Origin: an uncultured Flavobacteriales bacterium
Lineage (GTDB): Bacteria > Bacteroidota > Bacteroidia > Flavobacteriales_D > Parvicellaceae
Assembly (NCBI GenBank): GCA_943787725.1
Contig: CALSNM010000001.1
Coordinates: forward strand, 1-64,000
DNA length: 64,000 nucleotides
Direction: 5' to 3'
The number at the start of each line of letters is the position of its first letter. The first letter of the stretch is position 1. Shown here one piece after another: positions 56,505 to 64,000 of the stretch. The position numbers and the translations under genes are program-made. The notes below the pieces were generated by a model, which was not told the DNA's origin, made no database searches, and saw only the letters and a list, made by a program, of their open reading frames with translations.

Positions 56505-58364
56505 TTATTTGCCCTCAAATAAAACTGGATGTTGATCTGTCAAATTTGGAAAAACATTATTCTCCCTGTCGATATCTGCTAACCTTGTAGAAGGATCTAT
56601 TTCAATCTGAATAACTTCATCCATCGGAACATTTAACAACAATTTATATTCAGGATATACCCAAGGCCAAGGTTTCTTATCTATTCGTTCGATACCATAC
56701 ATATCCCTGCCCTTATGTCCTCTCATAATTCTCATTGGAATATTGTACCATTTTTTTGACCCATCTTTAAAAGTAACAACCACATCAATAGGCATCGGCA
56801 TATCGCCAATTCTTTCTAAAACAATACTGGTTTGGCCATCTCTACCTACAACATCTTTAATTCCGTAATCAATAGTGTTGATTGTTCCGACGAATTGCTC
56901 AAAATACCAATCTAATTCGATTCCAGAAACTTTCTCCATTACTCGCTTAAAATCTTGTGGAGTTGGGTGTTTGTAACGCCATTCATGATAATAGCGCTTC
57001 ATCCCATCCATTAAATTATCATCACCAATGATATAACCCAGTTGCTGAACCAAAACAGAACCTTTTGAGTAAGCATTGGTGCCATAAACTGTATTAAGCT
57101 TATAAAAGTCAGCATGTGTAGTCAATGGTTCAGCATGGTCGGATTTGGCCAACCTCATGTATCCGGCGTATTGACGAGCCAATGGATTCATGGCCTTTCT
57201 GTCAAAAAGGTGATCCATTGTTTTGTATTGAGCAAACGTGCAAAAGCCCTCATCCATCCACTCATGCTTAGATTCATTTGTCGCTAACAAACCCTGATAC
57301 CAGCTATGTATAGATTCATGAACAGTGACACTAACTAAACCTCCGAAACTACCTTCTCCTGTGATTAGTGTACACATCGGATATTCCATTCCACCATCAC
57401 CACCTTGAATTATTGAGTATTGCTTGTAGGGATAAACACCAAAATTTTCATTTACGTAATCAAAGCTCTTTACCGCATACGGCCGAAGTTTTATCCAATT
57501 TCCTTCTGTTGAATCCACTTGGTAAATAAAATGAAGAACCGTACCATTATTTAATTTGGATGTTTCGTGTGTGAAATCTGGATCTGCAGCCCACGCAAAA
57601 TCATGTACTTGTGGTGCCTTAAAATGCCACATTAACTTCTGTCCTTTATGCATTTTCAAAGCCTTAGATGAATCTTGATACCCATAACCCACTTCTTGCG
57701 GATTTTGGACATAACCAGTACCACCTAACATATATGTTTTATCAATCGTAATTTTAACATCAAAATCTCCCCAAACACCATGAAACTCTCTTCCAATGTA
57801 GGGGTTTGAATGCCAACCGTCTTTATCATATTCAGCCATCTTCGGATACCATTGTGTCATTGAATAACGAACCCCTTCATTATTATCTCTTCCTGTTCTT
57901 CTTATTTGTTTTGGAACCTGTGCTTCAAAAGTCATGTTGAAAGTAGCTTTCTTTCCGGGTAAAATTGGTTTATCTAATGTTACCTCCAAAATCGTTCCTT
58001 CCACTTTATATTTTACTTCTTTTCCGTTATAGGTCAATGTATTCACTTTTTGATACCCCTGTTCCTCTTCATTTAAATGAAAAATACGGTCCTCCACCCT
58101 ATGGTCTGGATCTTGTATTGTTCTAGACCTCGCATCCATCATACTTCCCGGCTGAAAGGCATTGTAATACAAATGATAAAACACTTTAGTCAATGTATCA
58201 GGTGAATTGTTCTTATAAATCAATACCTGTTCTCCATTAAATCGATTAGTATTGACATCCATATCAATATTCATGGTATAATCAACGTGCTGCTGCCAAT
58301 ATCCTTTTTGAGATATACCAGCAAAAGCTGGTATTAAAAAAATTCCTAATACTATTAACTTCAT
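56505..58364 (-). CDS. M1-family metallopeptidase, exported
   Basis: 619 residues from the ATG at 58364 (MKLIVLGIFLIPAFAGIS, a signal peptide); an upstream start at 58406 would overlap the ACMSD gene. The zinc site is HESIH (about residues 349-353) followed 18 residues later by the third ligand Glu in KHEWMDEGF. The substrate-anchoring motif is GGMEYP (about 323-328), replacing the GAMEN of classic aminopeptidases. The N-terminal beta-domain and a catalytic domain with NAYSKGSVLVQQLGYI are present. It is probably periplasmic and cleaves peptides. Last gene of the folE-to-M1 cluster, 5 bases after ACMSD. Confidence 0.92.
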   Translation of the reverse strand: MKLIVLGIFLIPAFAGISQKGYWQQHVDYTMNIDMDVNTNRFNGEQVLIYKNNSPDTLTKVFYHLYYNAFQPGSMMDARSRTIQDPDHRVEDRIFHLNEEEQGYQKVNTLTYNGKEVKYKVEGTILEVTLDKPILPGKKATFNMTFEAQVPKQIRRTGRDNNEGVRYSMTQWYPKMAEYDKDGWHSNPYIGREFHGVWGDFDVKITIDKTYMLGGTGYVQNPQEVGYGYQDSSKALKMHKGQKLMWHFKAPQVHDFAWAADPDFTHETSKLNNGTVLHFIYQVDSTEGNWIKLRPYAVKSFDYVNENFGVYPYKQYSIIQGGDGGMEYPMCTLITGEGSFGGLVSVTVHESIHSWYQGLLATNESKHEWMDEGFCTFAQYKTMDHLFDRKAMNPLARQYAGYMRLAKSDHAEPLTTHADFYKLNTVYGTNAYSKGSVLVQQLGYIIGDDNLMDGMKRYYHEWRYKHPTPQDFKRVMEKVSGIELDWYFEQFVGTINTIDYGIKDVVGRDGQTSIVLERIGDMPMPIDVVVTFKDGSKKWYNIPMRIMRGHKGRDMYGIERIDKKPWPWVYPEYKLLLNVPMDEVIQIEIDPSTRLADIDRENNVFPNLTDQHPVLFEGK

Positions 58365-58369
58365 TTTTT

Positions 58370-59380
58370 TTATATTATAAATTGTTCTTTCTTTAAATCC
58401 AACCACTCAAGTGTTGAATTACAAAATATATTATCCACTGTTTGTTTTGTTAAGCCCATTTCGGTGACAAACTTTCCAATTTCTAGATCTCCTAACGGAA
58501 ATGGATAATCACTTCCAAGAGTAATTCTATTTGAACCTTGCAACTTCAATGTGTAATCTAATAACAAGGGATCGTGAGTAATGCAATCCACCCAAAACTT
58601 ACCTAAATAGTCTCTTGGACTTATTTTGTTATCAACAGCTACAAGGTCAGGTCGACAATTAAATCCATGTTCTATTCTACCAATAGTAGCTAAAAAAGAT
58701 CCACTTGCATGTCCAAAATTCACCCTAAGTTTTGGAAACTTTTCAAAAACCCCACCAAATATCATCGAAGCAATCGCACGGGCAGTTTCGGCAGGCATCC
58801 CTACTAACCAAGGCAACCAGTATTTCTCCATATTTTTCTTCCCCATCATATTCCAGGGATGAACAAATACAGCTAAACCTAATTCTTCACAAGCCTTCCA
58901 AATTGGATGAAATTTCTCTTCATTCAAATTCTCATTATTGATGTTCGAACCTATTTGAATCCCCACCAACCCAATTTCTTTTATTCTGTGTAATTCTTGC
59001 ACAGCTATTTCAGGATCTTGCATAGGCACCGTGCCTAAGCCTATGTAGTTTTTCGGATATTTAGCAATTAAATTTGCAAGATCATCATTGAGGAATTGCG
59101 AAATAGCTAGCCCATCTTTCGGTTTAGCAAAATATGCAAACAACACGGGAATGGTACAAACTACCTGAACTTGTGTTTCAAATTCTTGATACTCCCTAAT
59201 TCGGACCGCTCCATCCCAACAATTTTCATTTACCTCTCTAAAAAATTTCTCTCCTTGCATCATTTTGGCCCACCCTGGTTTGTGGTGCTCTAGATGAATA
59301 AACCCATCGTAACCAAATTTATCCGCCCATTGAGGAATGTGCTTTGGCATAATATGAGAGTGCATGTCTATTTTCAACAT
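58370..59380 (-). CDS. ACMSD-type amidohydrolase (2-amino-3-carboxymuconate-6-semialdehyde decarboxylase)
   Basis: 336 residues, the length of human and Pseudomonas ACMSD. Metal ligands: the H-x-H in KIDMHSHIMPK, His in FVHPWNMMG, His in NFGHASGSFLATIGRIEHGF and Asp in TLGSDYPFPLGDLE. NENCWDGAVRIREYQEFETQ and KYWLPWLVGMPAETARAIAS are close to the ACMSD family throughout. The enzyme decarboxylates ACMS from 3-hydroxyanthranilate and diverts tryptophan breakdown away from NAD synthesis. No other kynurenine-pathway gene is in the window. Between yidD (3 bases) and the M1 gene (5 bases). Confidence 0.93.
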   Translation of the reverse strand: MLKIDMHSHIMPKHIPQWADKFGYDGFIHLEHHKPGWAKMMQGEKFFREVNENCWDGAVRIREYQEFETQVQVVCTIPVLFAYFAKPKDGLAISQFLNDDLANLIAKYPKNYIGLGTVPMQDPEIAVQELHRIKEIGLVGIQIGSNINNENLNEEKFHPIWKACEELGLAVFVHPWNMMGKKNMEKYWLPWLVGMPAETARAIASMIFGGVFEKFPKLRVNFGHASGSFLATIGRIEHGFNCRPDLVAVDNKISPRDYLGKFWVDCITHDPLLLDYTLKLQGSNRITLGSDYPFPLGDLEIGKFVTEMGLTKQTVDNIFCNSTLEWLDLKKEQFII

Positions 59381-59383
59381 TGT

Positions 59384-59665
59384 TTAAATACTTTCTATTT
59401 TGTAATGACTATGTTCATGCTGTGAACAGTTTAGTTGATTTTTCTTAGGAACCGGATCATATCCAGAGGTTCCCCAAGGATGACACTTGCTCAATCTTTT
59501 TATTCCTAACCAAAAACCTTTTAGCACTCCCCATTCATTCATTGCATCTGCGGTATAAGTTGAGCAAGTTGGTGTATGTCGACAACTCGCCGGAAAAAAT
59601 GGAGAAATGCACCACTGATACAACTTAATTGGAAAAATAAATATGGCTATAAAGATTTTTTTCAT
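59384..59665 (-). CDS. yidD: YidD membrane-protein insertion factor
   Basis: 93 residues from the ATG at 59665 ([20 protein letters not shown]). Signatures: [20 protein letters not shown] and [20 protein letters not shown]. YidD is a small membrane-associated protein linked to YidC function; here it is separated from rpmH and rnpA, as is common in Bacteroidota. A longer start at 59680 adds MRFFF only. Three bases before the ACMSD start. Confidence 0.95.
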   Translation of the reverse strand: MKKIFIAIFIFPIKLYQWCISPFFPASCRHTPTCSTYTADAMNEWGVLKGFWLGIKRLSKCHPWGTSGYDPVPKKNQLNCSQHEHSHYKIESI

Positions 59666-59698
59666 AAAAAAGAACCGCACAAATACGGTTCCATTAGC

Positions 59699-60918
59699 TT
59701 ACTTTATTCCTAGTTTCTTTTTCATCTCTTTCGTTAAAGCATCTTTATGAATTAAGATATTCATTGTTTTGTACTTTACATATGGGAATGAAGCATAGAA
59801 ATAACCATCAGCTTCATTTACATCTTTCCCCCAAGAATTCTTAACTATAAAATACTTTGTCCCCGCTTGATCCTCAATTAAGCCTGTTATGTGCATCCCA
59901 TGATCATCAGTTGTTTCTTGCGCGTCAAACGCAATTTGACGTTCTTCTTGAGAAACATCTCTTTCTTTAACCGGCTGAACAAATGCATTACTAATTTTCT
60001 CAGCTCCTACTTCGTTAAAGTATTTCGCATCCTTTCCTCGCTTTTGAATAGTTGATTCATCTTCTGGTAAGATACAAAGTCCATCAGCAGGAGAAAATCC
60101 TTTTTCAGAAACATCTGCTCCCCATGCAAAAGTATATCCATTCATAATTGCATCTTCCATCACTCCCATGAATTCATCTAAAGGAACATTATAACATGAT
60201 TTCAAAGCCCAGTTATCTTGAACCTCAAGAACAAACGGCTTGTAAAATGGGTGATGCGTATATGAAGTAACCGAGATATACTCATCCATATTTAGGCCTA
60301 ATTCATCTAGCATAAGATTTTGGCGTGTATTCTTTTCCTTCATGAGTAAATTTAAAGTCTTCTGTATTATCAGGTAAATCACCTAAGTAGGCATCTACAA
60401 CACCCGTAAAAGCAGTTTTCCAAACAGGAGTTAAAGTACCTTTTTGCGGTTTTTTAGCTAATTCTTTCATCATCGCTGAAAGAATATTTTCCATTTCTGA
60501 ATGTAAATGAGAGTCCATACCGTACTGCAATCCACTTATATACTGATTCCGGAACAATTCCAAATCTCTCTATAACCCAAGGAATATCATGAAATGCTCC
60601 TCCTGCTCCAAAAGTAAACGTACCATACATTCTTAAGAAATTTTCAGCTTTCCCAATATAGGCGTTCCTTACAATAAACATTTCAGAAAGATTATGTTTT
60701 CCTTTCCCTTTTCTTAATAGTTCAGATTCAAAAAATGAGAGTGATGAGAAACTCCAACACGTTCCAGTTCGACCTTGATTCTGAACTTCTGTTGCTTCCA
60801 TATCTTTTATCATGGTGAATTTATATTCACTCCCTTCTTTATTCGAAAACGTATCTTCTTGTGCAAATGTAAACATACTAGCTGCCACTAAAACACTCGT
60901 TATTCCTAGTTTTATCAT
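59699..60918 (-). CDS. exported C1-family peptidase (PepC/bleomycin-hydrolase-like), frame breaks
   Basis: About 406 codons joined across breaks near 60540 and 60310. The signal peptide is MIKLGITSVLVAASMFTFAQ, unlike the usual cytoplasmic PepC. Catalytic residues of a C1B peptidase: Cys in NQGRTGTCWSFSSLSF, His in DDHGMHITGLIED, Asn in FIVKNSWGKDV. Other family marks are LSEMFIVRNAY, GGAFHDIPWVIERFGIVPES and the insert GDLPDNTEDFKFTHEGKEY. It would cut N-terminal residues from peptides outside the cytoplasm. It lies 5 bases after cysS in the same cluster. The frame breaks fit the error pattern of the window. Confidence 0.9.
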
Positions 60919-60923
60919 ATCTT

Positions 60924-62422
60924 TTATTTTATTATGTATGTTGTTCCTTCTTTTGTGTCTTTTAATTGTATCCCTAAACGACTTAAGTTGTCTCTAATTT
61001 TGTCTGACAAAGCATAATCTTTATTTTGTTTGGCATTATCTCTCATTTGAACCAACAAGTTAATGGTTCCATCAAGTTTATCGGAATCATTTTCCATAAG
61101 CGGCAACAACCCAAAAACATCAATAACAAATCCTTCAAATGTATCTTTCAAAAATTTAAATGTTTTCTCTGATATTTTACCAATTGTATTATTGGTAGCA
61201 AACGTATTTATTTTTGCCACTAATTCAAATAGTGTTGCAATAGTTTTGGGTGAATTAAAATCATCATTCATATGCTTATAGCACATCTCGCACAACTTAT
61301 GAACTTTTAAATCTTCACCTTCATCTAAACTCCTAATTTATAATGAATCTCCCCCAACAACTTTAAAGCAGCCATAAGTTTATTAAACCCTTTTTCAGAG
61401 GCACGTAGTGCCGCACTTGAAAAATCCAATGTACTTCTGTAATGAGCTTGTTGCATGAAAAAACGAACCACTGTAGGTGAGTATGCTTTATCTAACAGAT
61501 CATTATCTCCAGAAAACAACTCCCCGGGCAACAATGTATTACCTGTAGTTTTACTCATTCGCTTTCCATTAAGCGTAAGCATATTCCCGTGCATCCAATA
61601 GTTGACAGGAGCTGTTCCATTCGCTGCTTTTCCTTGAGCAATTTCACATTCATGATGTGGAAATTTCAAGTCCATTCCACCACCGTGTATATCGAATTGC
61701 TCTCCGAGGTATTTCGTTCCCATAACTGAACATTCTAAATGCCATCCTGGAAATCCAACACTCCAAGGCGAAGGCCATCTCATTATATGTTCCGGTGATG
61801 CTTTTTTCCAAAGTGCAAAATCAAATGAATTTTTTTTCTCCCCCTGACCTTCTAACTCTCTTGTTCCTGACAATAACTCATCAATATCTCGACCAGACAA
61901 CTCTCCATAGTTCCCTCCTTCTTCTTTGTATTTAAGAACATCGAAATATATAGAGCCGTTCGATTCATAAGCCAAACCCTTTATCTAGAATTGTTTGAAC
62001 CATTTCAATTTGCTCAACAATGTGACCAGTGGCAGTTGGCTCAATACTCGGAGGAAGGCATTAAAGCTTTGCATTACGTTATGAAAATCTACCGTATATT
62101 TCTGAACTATCTCCATCGGCTCAACCTGTTCTAGCCTGGCTTTCTTTGATATTTTATCTTCTCCTTCGTCCGAATCGTTTTCTAAATGTCCCGCATCCGT
62201 AATATTTCTTACATAACGGACATTATACCCTAGAAATTTAAAATATCTAATTATCGTATCGAATGACAAAAAAGTTCTGCAATTACCCAAATGGACGAAG
62301 CTATATACCGTAGGTCCACAAACATAAATCCCGACATTTTGAGGGTTTAGTGGTTCAAACTTTTCCTTTAACCCTGTTAATGAGTTATATATATAAATAT
62401 CGTTTTGATCTATCTTACTCAT
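60924..62422 (-). CDS. cysS: cysteinyl-tRNA synthetase (frame breaks)
   Basis: Charges tRNA-Cys. About 498 codons joined across breaks near 62030-61980 and 61310. N-terminus: zinc Cys in [20 protein letters not shown], with HLGN as the HIGH motif. The frame then goes on through [40 protein letters not shown] and HHECE (further zinc ligands), and the KMSKS-type loop [15 protein letters not shown]. The tail ends [12 protein letters not shown], a typical CysS end. The start overlaps the folE stop (TGATG). As an essential single-copy gene it shows that the frame breaks are sequence errors. Confidence 0.95.
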
Positions 62423-63093
62423 CAGAAATCTATCTTAGAATCTAAACTAATATGTTTGAGAAATTCTGCTTTATTATCATTCTGGTTAAACACACCAGAA
62501 TAACGAGATGTAATGGTACTACTTTTTGTGTCTCTAACTCCTCTCATATTGACACATAGGTGCTTTGCATCAATGACACAAGCCACATTATCAGTTTCCA
62601 GAATTTCTTTTAGTTTCTCAACAATTTGAACAGTCAATCGCTCTTGAACTTGGGGTCTTTTGGCATAAAACTGAACTATCCTATTAATTTTTGAAAGGCC
62701 AATAACATTTTCATTTGCAAAATATGCAACATGAACTTTTCCAACAATTGGAACAAAATGATGTTCGCACAGAGAATACAATTCGATGTTCTTTTCAACT
62801 AACATACCTTTGTATTTATAGCTATTTTCAAACAAAGATACTTTAGGCTCATTCAATGGGTTTAAACCACTAAATATTTCGGAAACATACATTTTAGCCA
62901 CTCTTTCTGGAGAACCTGCAAGACTATCATCCTTTAAATCGAGTCCTAATGTTTCCATTATTTTCTCAAAATGACCTTTGATAATTTCAATTTTCTCCAC
63001 ATCCGATTTAGCAAATGCATCTTTAACCAAAGGAGTATCAATTGATGTCAGCACATGATCTTCTCCAATATTTTCGTTCACTTTATTTTTCAA
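62422..63093 (-). CDS. folE: GTP cyclohydrolase I
   Basis: 223 residues. Converts GTP to dihydroneopterin triphosphate, the first step to folate and other pterins. Zinc site Cys and His in [20 protein letters not shown] and Cys in [39 protein letters not shown] is conserved. The upstream in-frame stop leaves a TTG at 63093 or a GTG four codons later as the start; no ATG fits. It leads the cluster folE-cysS-C1 peptidase-yidD-ACMSD-M1. Confidence 0.96.
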   Translation of the reverse strand: MKNKVNENIGEDHVLTSIDTPLVKDAFAKSDVEKIEIIKGHFEKIMETLGLDLKDDSLAGSPERVAKMYVSEIFSGLNPLNEPKVSLFENSYKYKGMLVEKNIELYSLCEHHFVPIVGKVHVAYFANENVIGLSKINRIVQFYAKRPQVQERLTVQIVEKLKEILETDNVACVIDAKHLCVNMRGVRDTKSSTITSRYSGVFNQNDNKAEFLKHISLDSKIDF

Positions 63094-63170
63094 AATTTAT
63101 ATGATTTATTGTATTTGTAAGGATAAAAATAGAAAACTACGTTGTTCTCAATAGCTGCAAGAGAAATAAA

Positions 63171-64000
63171 TTATTTTTTCCAAACAAACTTCCCTGTCTT
63201 ATCAATATAACCCTCCGTTCCTGTTTTAAAATCGCCTATTCTTACCAATGCTAATCCATTTATAAAATCAGAAGGTTTTGAAAATTGTTTCGCAACAACT
63301 AACTTTCCGGAAACATCTACATATCCCCCATTTTCTGTCACTTCCTATACCAACAGCTACATTCGCTAAACCATCACTAAAGTGATATGCACTTGTCGAA
63401 TTGCGGTTTCACAACAATTTTCCCTGTCTTATCGACGTAGCCAAACTTTCCACTTTTAAAATCTCCAACCCTAACCAAAGCTCTTCCTTCACTAAATGGA
63501 AATACTTTGTCAAATTGAGCTTTGACAATAATCTTCCCTGTTTTATCAATGAAGCCCCATTTACCTGTTCTTTCATTGCCAACTCTAAAAACAGCTAATC
63601 CTTCGCTGAAATCTCGAACAAAATCATATGTTGGCTTGATAACAAACATTCCTGTTAAATCAATAAACCCCCATTTATCTCCTTTTCTCACTCTTGCTTT
63701 ACCTTCAGAAAAATCATATGCACCTTCAAATTGCGGTTTGATTACAATTGCACCAGTAGTATTAATAAAACCAAAGAGCGTCCCAACCTGAATTCTAGCT
63801 AATCCCTCATGAAATGGATAAGCAAAATTACATACAACGTCTATTTCTTAGCACCTGTTTTATCAATAAAAAACCATTTTCCGTCATTTTTAACAGCCGA
63901 CAAACCTTCACTAAAACCACTTACTTTAGAATATTGTGCTGGAACAACTGTTTTACCAGATTTATTAATGAACCCGTATTTAGATCCACTTTTAATTTTT
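63171..64000 (-). CDS. WG-repeat protein, N-terminus beyond the window (frame breaks)
   Basis: A partial protein made of WG repeats, units of about 45-50 residues with the core GKWGFIDKTGKIIVKAQFDK and FSEGLAVVRVG. About six or seven are visible, from KYGFINKSGKTVVPAQYSKV at the window edge to the last, EGYIDKTGKFVWKK, at the stop. Breaks lie near 63840 and 63345-63385, where the repeat pattern continues in another frame. WG repeats form beta-strand-rich domains of unknown function found widely in bacteria. The start and any signal peptide are outside the window. Confidence 0.85.

Overview
The window is AT-rich DNA from a member of the Bacteroidota, most likely order Flavobacteriales. The evidence is a set of lineage hallmarks: type IX secretion system (T9SS) substrates ending in the gliding-motility-associated C-terminal domain (CTD), SprB-type repeats, a PorP/SprF-family outer-membrane protein, a PorV/PorQ-family protein, and a TonB-dependent receptor with a carboxypeptidase-like N-terminal module. 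Weak Shine-Dalgarno signals and frequent TTG/GTG starts fit the same group. No rRNA, tRNA, CRISPR array or insertion sequence was seen.

Layout. 1-635: 3' part of mdh (minus). 860-28110 (plus): a surface-protein locus. It holds an ECF sigma factor with a membrane-anchored PKD/CTD partner, a membrane-fused spermidine-synthase-like protein, and a giant SprB-repeat adhesin of about 16.5 kb. After these come two further CTD proteins and a PorP/SprF-type protein lying between them. Each of the three large CTD proteins after the sigma pair is preceded by a small exported protein. 28178-35240 (minus): gyrB, an outer-membrane barrel and a TPR protein. 35434-37554 (plus): ftsE and a CotH-family protein. 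37627-39848 (minus): two glycosyltransferases. 39992-41011: murB. 41008-44249 (minus): an OppC-like permease, a GT2 glycosyltransferase and a flippase-like membrane protein. 44397-44954: ruvC. 44958-45831 (minus): a HIT protein and greA. 45911-54852 (minus): a PorV/PorQ-like protein, a 1364-residue exported protein and a TonB-dependent receptor, which form one cassette. 55113-56503: small exported proteins, including a lipoprotein resembling a Rieske domain with altered ligands. 56505-63093 (minus): a tight cluster folE-cysS-C1 peptidase-yidD-ACMSD-M1 peptidase. 63171-64000: a partial WG-repeat protein.

Caution on reading frames. Many genes are interrupted by single-base insertions or deletions, including the essential genes gyrB and cysS. 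The frame breaks cluster, while 37.6-55.9 kb is clean. I read these as consensus sequence errors, so I annotate whole genes across the breaks and do not call pseudogenes.

The most interesting biology is the giant adhesin. It has about 57 SprB modules, and two blocks of nearly perfect tandem duplication, each with a four-module period. Its cysteines co-vary between modules in a way that predicts disulfide pairs. A distinct module type recurs about every three, four or six modules.
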